A DNA stretch of 64,000 nucleotides, from assembly GCF_905475465.1 (NCBI RefSeq), contig NC_062244.1, forward strand, positions 3,360,501 through 3,424,500. The letters run 5' to 3'. Source of the DNA: Pieris napi (lineage: Eukaryota; Arthropoda; Insecta; Lepidoptera; Pieridae). A model generated the notes under the pieces. That model saw only the letters and a program-made list of their open reading frames with translations. It was not told where the DNA came from and did no database searches. How positions within the stretch are numbered: position 1 is the stretch's first letter; each line of letters starts with the position of its first letter. The translations under genes were made by a program, and so were the position numbers. This document shows, piece after piece, positions 1 to 13,400 of the stretch.

Positions 1-165
1 ACAGAGGCTTTAATATGAACAAAACGTAAAGTTATTCGTAAATTTACTAAAACGTTAAAGAAAATTTTATTAGAGATGCGTGGGCGTAGATACATACTTT
101 AGAGCGTTCGAGTTAAATACCAAATTATGAAAAATTTGGTTGAAATGCTAGATTATAAGAATTAC

Positions 166-3079
166 CTGGTTCCTCTGAACAACTTGGCTCCAAAGAAGAC
201 GGTTACTTCTGGGATATACTGTGTAGCAGCAATAAGTATAGCACATAAGATGTTATTGTTACCATCACTTCGTGGTTGGAAAATTGGGACCTATTTAAAT
301 AAAATAAAATAAAATTATTTTTGGTTTTTGTGGAACTTAAGTAGAGTTTTATCTTTGATTGACATAACCTTTACACATTTAAAGAAAAAACTTTTTAACC
401 GGATTAAAGTTATGTATTATTATAAATTTACAATTATTTAACATAATTTTAAATTTATCCGACGTTTCGCGTGCTTTACAGCGTGCGTGGTCACGGTGAC
501 CGGTTTAATCCGGTTAAAAAGTTTTTTCTTTAAGTAGAGTTCTTTATTGTCAATCCATAATGACACAATAATAAGATAATATAGTAATATATTTTTACAA
601 TCTCCAAGTGTTATCTAATTAGTAGTTATTTCAAGTAAAATCATGCTGACTTTTAGTTTTTCTTGTATTTGAATTTCAAGGCCCATAGCAACATTACTTT
701 ATTGACGTATTAATGTGCTACATAGAGATGCAGTTTCTTACCTGAGCTCCGGTAAGAACAACAGTCTTTCCAACAGATTCTAACATAAAGGAGAGAATTG
801 ATGCACCATACGCTGTGGTATCAGTTCCATGAAGGACGACAAAACCATCGTAATCATGGTAGTATTTCTGAAAAAAAAAATTATATGACACTGCTTGACT
901 TGACTTAGGGTTCTATATTCAGTAGTTCGCCATCGAGAAATTAATACACTACAATGATGCAATAATAGAATATTGTTCGTGCATTAAACCAAATGAATGG
1001 ATAATTTGTTTCACTGTAAGTAACCGATATTTATTGACGTACACGAATACTTGTTGAAAAATTTGTATACTTTACGGGAATTTAATATGTTCTTAAAATA
1101 TACTATGACATAAAATATAAGGCATATAATAATTTAAAAACGTTACTGTTACCTTAATATCTCTAGCCATGTTGATCCAGTCGTCTGTCATAAAGTCTGA
1201 TGAATCTTTCAGCTCTTCATATTCTAAGATCTTGTAAAGAATCTTCTGATCTGTGTCTTTACCATCTAAAAATTATCGTTTATTTAGCAAAATCGTTTTT
1301 ATTATCAATTTCCTAAGATTCTCAACTTTTAATAGAATTATAATATTTGTAATCTTTGTATTTTTTTAAAGAATTACGTATTAGATAGGGACACCACATT
1401 AAGTCATTCAATCTTATCAGTTACCTAATATAGTTTCATATAAAACATGGAATACTTTCTATAAGGAACATTACAATATTATTACCATCACATTACCTAG
1501 TCGAGACTGGGGTTACAGGGGCATCTTACATTATTATTATTATATATTACATATACATTCAAATCTATTCAAACTATACCATCTACCGATAAAATATTTA
1601 TTTATTTATTACAGAAATACATACATTATCCTTACAGACTATGCCAATACGATAATGTCGTGAAACATTAAATAAAATATAATAAAGTAGGTACATATAT
1701 AATATTAAACACATAATATACACAACATCGCTACTGTGAATTCACTCTGCGAACATATAAATATGTCGATAGTGTCGGAGACAGCATTCAGTAGTAATAA
1801 TACCAAGGTTAAATATATTTTAAATAAGTGCTTGGTCATTGCAAGGCAAATAACTAAGCCAGTGTCATCAGATGCGCAGAAGTTTTTTCGTACTAGATTT
1901 AGTTATGCAACAATTTCGTTAGATTTTTAGACCCGTAAAAATCAATAAATAAACCTAAAAATATATTATTTATCGTTCCTCAAACAGCTATTTTAGAATT
2001 ATAACAATTGATACCCACTGTTGTATAGTTTTATGTGGATGAAGATTTAAATATAATCTTTATAAAATTAAATAAGCATTAGACAAAATGTAAAATGTTA
2101 TCGAGCTTTAAATGTAAAGTCATCGATAATCGAAAATTTGTTTTATAGGCAATTATTTCATCGAATGTAAGGATAGCAAAGGCGTATGCGAAGCAAATCT
2201 CTATCTTTTGCCATTCGATAAACGTTTGTGGTCACGCTCCTCACGGATCTGTTTTATATTCGACACATGTATTCATAACATATGAAATAAAATAGGACCT
2301 AGACTTGGGTCTCTATGGATAAGATTTAGAAACGAGGCTCACATCAACTCTCGTCCTATAAACCCCCCCCCCCCACACACACTCTCGGATGTCGAAATCC
2401 AACACGAGATATACATATATAAACACGAAATTCGTAGAACTGCACCTGATGGTACTCAACAGTTTTCTCAACACAAACAAGGCTTGATTTGACAAAACAA
2501 TAATAACGTGATGGACAACTTTATAGTTAACAAGTTACATGATTTAGTTATTTATAGAAATAAATTACCTGGTAACACGAGGTAGTCTTGTCTGTCTGTT
2601 TTAGCGAGATTTTTCTCCCAATATTCATTGTCGTGAAGCTGAGTTAATTTTCTAATAACTCTGTTCTCAATGTTCTTCTGTGGAACCAGTACTGAAATAT
2701 TTAAATTATTGAACAAATATATGTACGGATAATGTTTATGCTAACATATTTTAATTAATCAATTAATGTAAAACCCTTATTATCATGACATTTTAATTTT
2801 AAATAATGATTTATTTTATCTATGACCAATATCAGAAATAACCGAACAACATTGTTCTTATTGCGTATACCTATAATAATTAATTATCGCTGCGCCTTCT
2901 TAAGTTCTTATGTTCACACGTGTTTATCTATACAATATTTTCATAAGTATTGAATTCTCCTCAACATCTGTGATGTTTGAATTCATCATTCAATAATTAA
3001 ACTCACCGCCTTTTTCATTCTTTAACATTCCAAAAGTACCACCAGTGTAAATAACCAATACTCTTCTTTCTTGAACCAT
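166..3079 (-). CDS. ASPG: L-asparaginase (ASPG-type), 5' part, truncated by window edge
   Basis: Five exons on the minus strand: 3079-3007, 2691-2569, 1265-1153, 867-742 and 290-166. All have GT-AG borders and agreeing phases, giving the first 186 codons; the rest lies left of the window. The ATG at 3079 opens a product beginning MVQERRVLVIYTGGTFGM. The TGGT is the N-terminal nucleophile-threonine loop of bacterial-type asparaginases. Exon 4 carries the second signature, VVLHGTDT, followed by VVLTGAQ. Exon 5 reads VPIFQPRSDG and ends LFRGTR, as in ASPG. The family hydrolyses asparagine to aspartate and ammonia in the cytosol; animal homologues often add C-terminal ankyrin repeats, which cannot be seen here. 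The promoter would lie right of 3079, next to the 3' end of the first vanin-like gene. Confidence 0.93.
359..534. mobile_element. MITE-like foldback repeat, copy 1
   Basis: Lies in the asparaginase intron between 742 and 290. An inverted repeat is formed by AACTTTTTAACCGGATTAAA at the left and its complement at the right (about 507-534). The core holds GACGTTTCGCGTGCTTTACA. A related copy lies at 28885-29135, and the two share the outer sequence TTGACATAAC.TTTACACATTTAA. No coding capacity. The superfamily cannot be assigned from these two copies. Confidence 0.7.
1596..1795 (-). mobile_element. LINE 3' end (same family as 7225-7622)
   Basis: Read on the minus strand this matches the last 200 bases of the LINE fragment at 7430-7622 almost base for base: the end of the reverse transcriptase frame, the 3' UTR and an AATAAATAAATA tail. 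It is a short 5'-truncated insertion in an asparaginase intron, opposite in orientation to the other copy. Confidence 0.8.
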
Positions 3080-4465
3080 GTTTATTTGTGGTAAATTACA
3101 GCGACAACGTGTTTCGCGCGACTCAGCTGTCAAACTAATGATGAAATGATGCCCCAGTTATTTAAATATCAGATGTAATAACTCACTGAAGGCTTATCAG
3201 TTGCTTATCGGATGGAGCGTATCTTCGCTTAATTGAGTAATACTCTAATAAACGCGATATAATTTGCATGAATTTTTTCCTTATAATGGCGTATGGTAGG
3301 TAATGTGCTAATAAGATTTGAATAGAAAACAAAACTGTCTTATTTATTTATTTGGAAAATAAAACAGATACATCTCTATATAATAAAAAAAGTTAAAAAA
3401 TAAAACATAAAATAAACATTGGATGTATCCACAAAAAAATATGATACAGAGCAAAGCAAATCAAAACATGACAGCACAAAATTTATAAATCCGGAGAACG
3501 ACAAACATTCTAGTAGCTAATAAAGAAGAAAGATACAAGGATTAGAACATTAATAGTTGTTTTAAATTATTCTTAAATGAAGCAGTAGAGTTTTATTGAT
3601 AAACGTATGTAATTTATGTTTATAAATTAGAATTTAGTGCAAAATATGGCAAAAATCGGTGGCAGAAACTGGAAACGTTGCATTATTGATGCCGTTTGTT
3701 AATCACTTTCTCGTAATGAACACTTAGAGGCGTGTCTGGGCCAAATTTTGTTTCATTATTGTATAATATTTGATTAAGGGTAATACGAGATAGTGTTATC
3801 ATTATGTATTAAATATAAATATTATTGATGATAAATATTCTCATCACCGTGACTACGGTGTTTCTTGAGCTGTCGTTTACTGTGAATACGTCAATAGTGT
3901 AATTTAATTTATTTATTTTGAATATTTGACGGCTTAAAGTTCAAAGTTTAAACATAATTTAATATGAAAAAAAAGGCACACTATAATGTATAACAAATTA
4001 ACTTTATATAACTTCGTTCACATTTTTGTTTCTTCTTTTTATTGCACTTCTCTGTGTTACTCTTAGCTCTCTTTTAGCTTGGTTTCCTGGAGATTTTAAG
4101 CGATAATGTCTTTTGTAATTTTTTTCCTAATTTAAGAAGCAATAATAATACTTTGCTTGTGCATACCTCAACCCGGGGGCGTTCGAATCACGGCTGAGTA
4201 CTATGTATGCAATGAACACTCGCTCCAATAAAAGAAAAGATTGCGAGGAATTCCTTAGAGCTAAAAATCTACTGCCGGTGTCAGGTACAGAAGGCACAGG
4301 CACAATACTTGTCTTTTAAGAAAGTTATCTGGAAACACATAACTTTTTTAAATCTAGGGTTGTAGCGCTATTTTTTTTACAGAAGAGATCCAATTAAGTA
4401 AAATATTAAATTCAAAAAGTATATTCACAACTTATTTTTAAATATATTATACAACGTAATTCGTT
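3080..4465. other. Intergenic: asparaginase 5' flank and vanin-like 1 3' flank
   Basis: About 1.4 kb between the asparaginase start and the vanin-like 1 stop, both genes pointing left. It must hold the asparaginase promoter and the vanin-like 1 polyadenylation site, but no TATA box or canonical AATAAA stands out on the minus strand. The sequence is AT-rich with no convincing open frame or transposon end. Confidence 0.5.
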
Positions 4466-7400
4466 TTAGTTTTCCACGTCAGTCCATGGAGGTGACGGTG
4501 CCTCGTCATCTCTCTCAAACATACGTCCAAAAATACCGAAGGAATATAACTCTACATTCCCATTTAAAAGCTTATAATTATAAAAGGTTCTCTCTCCAAT
4601 TTGGTTGATATTTAGGGAATAGTCTTTGACTTCCAGAGGCAAAATTGATGGTTGTAGCGATATTGGATAGTAAACTATGTTGTCAGCTTGCAAATCTTCA
4701 TTTCGTTTTGGAGTTGTTAGGTTCGCAGCGATGGATAGCTCTTCAAATGTCGCAAGAGACTCCGCTGTATATTTGGGAAATCTGTAAAAATTTCTTGTTG
4801 TTAAAGAGATGCGACAACATTTATTGCCATATAGGAATACATGTATCTCAGGCTCTATCTCAGATATAGAGATTGTTGTGTTTAAGAAGCCTTGTTTTAT
4901 GTACAGTATTATACTTTTTTAGGTCCCATCCTTTTTAGTAAATTAGTTTAGTTTTAAATTACTTATTAGTCTTAAGTTAGGATAGATCGTAATGTTAAAT
5001 TGTGTCTTTGTGGTGAGACAATGTTTATAAAGAAACTAAACGATAAAGAAAGTTGTAAGGGTTAGGGTCTGTTTCACAATGTACGGATAAGTTCTACATA
5101 AGTTCCAAATTAGCTATTTCTTACTTATTGGTAGGACAAACACTATTGTTGCGTTTCACGACTGTCAGATAGCGCTATTCGTCACATAAAGTCCATCATA
5201 AGTTATGAAGTCCGATGAATGTCAAATAGCACAATTTATCTTCCAAATAATTTATGTGTTGCATAGCTATCTGGTACTTTATCCTTACATTGTGAAACAG
5301 ACACTTAGACTCACACAAATCTAGTATTACCTTTTGCTACATGAATCGATCCCATCTCCTGTACAAGCGAATACAGCACACACCTTTATACCTCCAGTTG
5401 CCTTGCCGTCATATGTACGAACTCCACTTAACACACCAGCTCGATATTTGTATAACTAATAAACCAAATATCAGGAAGTAATAGAACCTCTAAATTACTA
5501 TGCTATTAGTGTTTCATTATTTTTATGATACATTTTATAATATTTACTGTTTACTAAAAGCGTATATCTTGTTAATATTTAATTAAAATCGATAGTGTTC
5601 TTTAAGTTGACTATCTGTTAATATATTAAAGATTTCTTAATCTCCTGTCTCACTCATCATGAGAATTAAAATAAGAGTTTTTAATTTTTATTAAAAAGTT
5701 CCTGTCATTGTGACAAAAAAGAAGGAATTATCTCATGTAATCTTTTTAAGTTATAGTTTATATCGTACATGCATGATATCAATCATACAAAAATCATCTG
5801 AACCATTCTCGGACGAGAAGACATAAGAAATTACATAAAATGTTTTGAAGTTAGATACGTTAGATTGGATTTTTTTTGTTTTATAATATTCTCGTTTAAA
5901 CCTCTGAACTTCCATAAATATATCAAGATCAACATTAGCCAAATCGGTCCAACCATTCTTGAGTTATTGAGACAAACGAACAGCAATTCATTTTTATATA
6001 CATATATATTATTAAATATTCCATGACTAAGCATATAATCGGACAAAAAGCGATTACCAGCTATGATGTTCCTAAAGTCAGCATAAAACTAATATTGTTA
6101 CATCACTAAGTTAGTGTGTGTTTATAAATTGTTTTTATAACTTTGTTTATTTATTTAGTGATAACATTGTTGTTCTGTTACTGGGAGCTCTTCTATGACT
6201 ACAACCAAGTATTAAAAGTTAACGTGTACTTCTATATCAAATATTTGTTTGCCATACGGTTACAGTAATTACGCTCAGATTTTCTATATTTTTGTTTCTT
6301 ATATACTGGGTCATATTGGCCATCACCTGATGTTAAGTGATAAAAAAATCATTGGCGCAACCTTTTTGGGTCTGGGCCTCAGATTTATGTGTCTGTTTTA
6401 TGATCATTTGTCAATCTAATACGCAACTAGGTGATCGGCCTTCTCTGCCTGAAATGCAGCCGACTTTTTAGGCAAGCCGGTTTCCTCACGATGTTCTCCT
6501 TCACCGTTCGAGCGTTCAAGTCCATGCATCGGGAATCGAACCTACGATCTCAGGTGTGAGAGTCGCACGCTGAATCCACTAGGTGAACACTGTTTTTATG
6601 TTGATGATGATGTTAAGTGATATTGCCGTAGACACTCTCGATGCTCTGGCTCGCGAGTACGTTTCCGCCCTTTTAAGAATTGGAACGCCCTTTTCTTCTC
6701 CTAAGTGGAATTGGTTCGGTAATACGTCTACATAAAATTCTTATATGAAAACCCATTTGTGTGTGGATGACACACGTTGAACAGTGATTTTTGATAGAGC
6801 TATTAAGGTAAACATTTACTCCTTTAAGTAGGCGTTAGGCGTAGTTATCTTATTCTTACCGTTTTGTCCGTTTGCGTCAGATTAATATTAAAAGAGCAAA
6901 TTATGTCCCCACTTTTAAGTGTGAAGCTCTGATAACCGGGTACAAGTAACCGGCTTGTGTGGGCTGCCATCGATGGATCCCCATTAATTAGGAGATTGTC
7001 ATGATCTGAGGGGTCGTTATATATTGGTCCAGGGTAGGATTGTACCTAGAAAAAAGTACTTTATACAATCATTGTGTTTCCCCCTTCGACTATGAAACTG
7101 ATTCCGAGGGCCTGATTTTGAGTTGATATACAAACTGATCTGGAACTTCTGAGTAACAGATATCCTAGAGTGGGTTGTTTTTGTGGGTGGATTGATTATT
7201 TGTCTTAGGGATGGTGGGGTACAATAAATTGGGAACCAGACGGGACTTACAGTTGGCCTACTACGTACTGAAAGTCTTGAGGGGTGTAGTGTGCAACCCA
7301 AGTGTACTCCAAGAACTGGGTCTCTTCGTACCTATGGGATATGTGCGACGGCAAAGGCCTAGGTTATTTGCGATACCAAGGGCAAGAACCAGTCTGTTGC

Positions 7401-10400
7401 ACAGATCCCCGTTATCAAAGACGTTGCGCCTACTGAATGCTGTCTCTGACACTATCGACATATTTATATGTTCGCAGAGTGAATTCACAGTAGCGATGTT
7501 GTGTATATTATGTGTGTAATATTATATATGTACCTACTTTATTATATGTTATTTAATGTTTCACGACATTATCGTATTGGCATAGGCTGTAAGGATAATG
7601 TATGTATTTCTATAATAAATAAATAATAATTTTCATACTAAAGGACGTAAATGAAGCCAATTCCAGAAATTTATAAGATAAGATCAGTAATATCAAAGAA
7701 AATATTATACATATGAAACTTGGAATCGTAATTAGTTATATAATTAAATAAGGTCTTAATAAATACCTGTCCAGGAACTTTAGGGACCCTTGTGACAAGA
7801 AGTCGTGTAGTAGGTAGACCAGGCATGATGCTTATTAAAGCACCCGCCTTGCCAGAATAAATGCCAGACCCTACAATGCAGGATAATGTATGAAAACATC
7901 AATATATTTTAAAGGTAAGGTTTCGTATTAAAAACTGCATTTGCTGAGTATACTTTGTGCCGACTGGGTACGAGTAATCGGTGGGCTTGAAAAGTTCGTA
8001 GACTGACACATAGATGGCGCTAGTATTAAATTAATATGATTTATATTTTGCCCTGTATAAATTTGACCACTTTCGTACTATTTTTTTTGAGTCAAGACAT
8101 ACTATTTTGGGTTTATTTAAAAAAATTAATAAAAAGGAATTTCTTGTTTTAATAAAGCATTGATTGCTATTTGACTTTTTAAATATTAATTAAACATACT
8201 CTGGACTGAAATTTGCTAGGCAACCCATATGGATTATATTTATTGACATATTAAATTAAATATAAAATACGTTTAATTAAATAAGCATCTCGGTGAAGGT
8301 CGTTGTATATCGGGATCTTATACTAGAAGCTCTGTTCAAAGTGGCTCAGCACACACATTGCGGTCTCACCATCGTTCAAAATAACAACAACTGACTTCCG
8401 AGCTATTCAACCGTAAAAAACCCGCGACTTCTTTCTGTTCTCAGACCTCAAGAGAATTCTCGCTGGACAGAAGTTTTGCTCTGATGATGTAATCACCGAA
8501 AATGATGCCTATTTTGAGGCTAAAGACAAATTGTACTATAAAAATGATATCAAAAAATTGTATGACAGCTAAAATCGTTGTATCGCTCTCGAAGACAACT
8601 AGTATAATCAAATCAAATTCTATAAAAAAATCTATGTTAGCATACGAAATTTTTAGCCCACCTTAGATCGATATACCATAAAGAAACTTTAATTAGTCAG
8701 CCTTTTGATTTCTGTGGTTAATTTAGAAAACGTAAAATAGTTGTTCTATCAACTTTTCAGGAATCATTCAAAATGTCTTAAATGTTATATTTAATAACTA
8801 AAATTTAGGTTGGCTCTTAATCTTTTTCGATATATTAATAATCTCAATTAGGCTTCTATAGACTTAAATTACCAATTACTTTACCTGCTCCACCCTCAGT
8901 AACATTATTGGCTCCAGCTGCTATGAAGTTTACATTCATTGAATACGCATACGCCTCTTGAATCTGAACAGCTGAAATATTAATATCAAATATATACCAA
9001 TCGCGCACGTAGTACAACCTTCTGTCGACACATACCGTCGATTTTTTTGGTCTCTAGTTTTCTCACGATGTTGTTTTCCTTCACCGTACGACCGAGTGTT
9101 TAATATGCTAATGGAAGTTCCATTGTTGTACATTGGGGATCGAACCTATGAAGGGATAAGAGTAGCACGTTGAAACGACTAGGCCAACACTGTGCCTATT
9201 GATATTCATTAATTAAATTCAAAATAATCATCCATCCACAAATCAAATTCTACGCAAGAAATATATATGAATATACAAAATAGCTGAATATAGTGTTACG
9301 GTGAAACTTTAAAATAAAGCTTTTGTTTATCTGGTTTTTCTCTTCTGACTTCGACGTCTTTGACAAAAGGAATTGGTTAGTGCTCTGTCTGTATGCATAC
9401 TACATGGATAAAAGTTAATATAGGTAATAATTATATATAGCTGTTCTGATACGTTAGCTTTCTTTCCTTTTTAATTAGCTGAAATTTTTTTAATGAATGT
9501 TCTTGCTATTTGTGACTGTTGGTGAATTATTTATTAAAATAAATGAACTTTTATATCATTTTTACACTGTTTCGGTACGAAAAACAACAACAAATAAACT
9601 AGCATATTACAAATTAGATGATTATATTCAAGATAAGAATGCTTGGAAACATGCTGGTCCTGCTCCATAGGACAATCATAGAGCCTGGACAAAATCAAAT
9701 TGGTTGCTGATTTTTTGCTTTAGCATATTTTTGTTATTATTATTTTTTTATTTATAATGCTACAAATGTAATTATTTTTTTTTGTATCTCACACACTGTT
9801 TTGTTGTGTTTTTTAATATTTTTATTACTCTTTAATGTAAATATTCTACGGTTTCGATATTTGTAAATATGTGAGGAACATGTATACTAACTTTTTTAGT
9901 ATAGTAGTTCATGCTAAGAGTACATTGTCTTCACATATAATTATTTAACAAATGTAACAAAATATTGTAAACCTATTTTAAAAGAGTAAGTGTGGAGTTT
10001 CTTGCCCATTCTTCTCCACACGAAACTACCTTTTGGAAGGGGCAACTAGAATCTTCTTTATATATTTTTTATATATTATTATTATTATATTATTTCCTTA
10101 TATATATATTTTTTTTGACGTTCAAAAGTGCCATTTTAGATGGTCTAATTGAAATAAATGATTTGACTTTGACTTTGACTATGCCTTTTTGCCTTGTACC
10201 TGTTAAATAGGGTAACTCTGAGACCCACATTCCAGTGTATATGATATCAGTTACATTAAGCTTCTGTGGAGTCTGTACAGCTGGGACCTGGAACATCAGG
10301 TCGAAGCAGATGAAATGTCCAAACCGGACACCAAAGTCTGTTGAGAACTCGCCCAAGTCTGGGCTCAAAGCTGGTGTGCGAGTATACTCTCCGAACAGAT

Positions 10401-13400
10401 TCATTTTCCGGTATCTGAAATTTTACCAAGACTTTATATATATATTTTATGTTCTATATTTCGTTGTAATTAGTTTTTTTTATTTTAATTTATATTTTAA
10501 TTGATAAACTTTTTGTTTTGTTCAGTGTATATACCTAGCTGTCACTCCAAAATATTGTGGGTCCACTGAAAATCAGTGTTGCTGGTGACAGCAACCGAAA
10601 GCTGAGTTGGCCCCATTTTTGATTGAAGTGATTGTGTCATCGATCCAAGGCATTTGCCTAGCTGTTTGATCAACTAACTAAATGTATTTCAGGTTAAACG
10701 GCGCCGTTTAGTTAAAAGACTAGGCTGTTAATTGAACGGCTAATTAAGCTATTTGGCTGCGACATATCTAACATCACGTCTATAATCTATTAGATAAAAA
10801 ATTAAACGAAATAGATTTTTTAGAATTATGCTTTACCTTATAAATCGATAATAGTGATTTTAACTCACTCATTGAAGTGCTCATGATATCTTTGAATTTT
10901 ATCACGATCAAAACCTTCTCTTGATATAATTTTATCTCATATACTTAAATAATAATCTGTCTGAGGATTTTATTTTACGTAAAACGAAACAAACCGAAAT
11001 TAAACTTGCAAATATTTTTATTTAAGTATCGTGTATAATATTTAAACAGTAGTTTATACTATACGAGTATTTGCTATAATAATACGTCATTGCTTTTTTG
11101 ATAGCTCGTCATTGTCACCCAGAGCGGGTTTCGACACCCACAAAGTTTTGATACAAGTGCGATTCCAACTACTGGTTCTTCCATATACAAGTCGTTTAAA
11201 TAGATATTGTATCTTAGAACTTGAAAGGATTACTTACCTACTAACAACTGCTCCTTGTCTGTCAAAAACGATGTTAGTGTTAAAAATGTATATCTTCTTT
11301 TCCGGACATTCTTCACCTGTGGCGTCCTCACAGTTCATTATTTCTTGAATGTTAACAACTACGTAGATCGCGTTCTCACGCGCACCAGCTGATATTGCTA
11401 CTAAAATCTGAAAGTTAATATGGAAAAGATGTATGTTAATTTGTGGTATATATGCAGAATGTATATTTGCTTTCTTCTTGCTGAATCACTCACGAATACC
11501 ACTATGTTTGACTTTTTTTTATTTTTTTTATGGCTCTGGCACGGTTTGTGCATTAGCCAGCGTCAAGTATAAGATTTTTATAATTTGTGCTTGTCTTAGA
11601 AATGCGACCGTGTCCTCCATGTACACAACCCTCCCAAAGGCCGAGAACATATTTAAATTATATTAAAACTTGCCCTCGAACCGGGAATCGAACCCGGTAC
11701 CTCTCACCTAGCTGCCACTTAATAAGACCGCTAGGCTATGAGGCCCCTAAAATGATTTTTATGTTAGACTTGACTATTAATTTAAACCTTTTTTCTTTAA
11801 ACTCTTGACTTACCTCATGATATAAATCAGGTCGTATTGCTGGTATTGGATCATCCTTCAACAAGGAATTAATTGGAATAGGCACATAATGATCTTGACC
11901 AGGATTTAAGCATAACTCTGGGAATACCACCACGTCAGCGTCCTGTGAACGCGTTCTTTATTTAGTATAAAATAATTGTGGTTTTACTGTTTATTTATTA
12001 AAACAAATAAAAACAAGTAATATAAATTATTATGGATGCAACGAGTGGCCTTATAGCTAACGAGCGATATCTCCCAGGCAACCCTAGTAAGGATTAAAAA
12101 GAGGGTCAAGTGAATACTGCTGTGTTAAGCGAATACTGCTAGCGATTCATTTTGACATTCTAGTTAGTAATTACTGTACTGGTATTTAGAAAATGCCAAT
12201 GACGGTATGATTTTGTATGACAATCTCCCCTATTTCCACTTTATATCTAATCTATTTGCTTTACATGTTTGTTTGTTTGTTTTCTACAGCTGATTTAAAA
12301 AAAACAACAGCAATTAATACAATATAGGCAATTAAAAGTCTTATTTAAATTGAAGATTTAACAAAATAAAGTTGCGTACGCTGTACTATCAAATAGTCAC
12401 ATTTACATTCGTATAAAACTATAGTTATGCGCAAGTAAATATTGTATATAGTTTATTATAAACTATATGAGATATAGCGCGGACAAGTTTTTGATAAAAT
12501 GAATCTATAAGTGGGTTTGTCAATAAGATTACAAATCTTATCCACCATCTTAATCTTCAAAATAAAATTTTAATTTATCTTTTTATCTACTCGTGTGATA
12601 TACACGCGTAGACAAAAATATGGACTTAGATTAGTTAATAATATATGACCAATTTAAAAAAATATTTTTATTTAATATATGATCCTGATTACTCCGGCTT
12701 TTGTCTGACATGTGTGAACGATTATTGGTTTTCTTTCACCTTACGAGCAAGTCTTAGTTGCACACATAGACAGGAAGTCCATTAGTGCACAGCCGGGAAT
12801 AGAACTCATGTCCACAGGAATGAAAGTCGCATGTTGAAGCCACCAATCTAGTGCTGTTTATATTAAATAATAACTAGCTGATCCGGCAAACGTCGTTTTG
12901 CCATGTTTATCATTTATAATAAAAAATAGGGTTTGATCGTAGAGGGGTGAAAATTAGGGGTTGTATGTATTTTTTAATGCTGTATCATAAAAAATAAAAA
13001 ATAAGAATTAAACAAAAGTTTTAGGGGTGGACTACCCTTAACATTTAGGGGGATGAAAAATAGATGTTGGCCGATTCTCATAGATACCGGATAAGCACAA
13101 AAAATTTCATCAAAATCGGTCAAGCCGTTTCGGAGGAGTATGGCAACGAAAACTGTGACACGAGAATTTTATATATTAGATTATACTTATTGTTTACCTT
13201 TTCAGCAGCATCTCTGATCAGCGTTAGATAATTCTGTACATTGCTAGCTACATCCCAACTGAATTCGTATTCAACCACTGCTGCCACATAGCTTAAGTCT
13301 TCTGGTGTTGATTTCTTAAATTTTATATAAAATCTCATAACCACTCTATAATAGTCTTTTTTGTATAGAACATGGCAAACGGCAGAAGGCTCACCTGATG

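Noticed and set aside
127..312. 61-codon plus-strand frame
   Set aside because: It is the shadow of asparaginase exon 5, which reads on the minus strand with splice sites and family motifs.
2313..2495. Minus-strand frame crossing a poly-C/CA tract
   Set aside because: Low-complexity sequence in an asparaginase intron with no protein relatives.
11660..11750. Possible tRNA gene (good B box)
   Set aside because: Only the A/B-box pattern is present; a cloverleaf does not close and the sequence continues as a SINE body with an A-rich tail, repeated at 43446.
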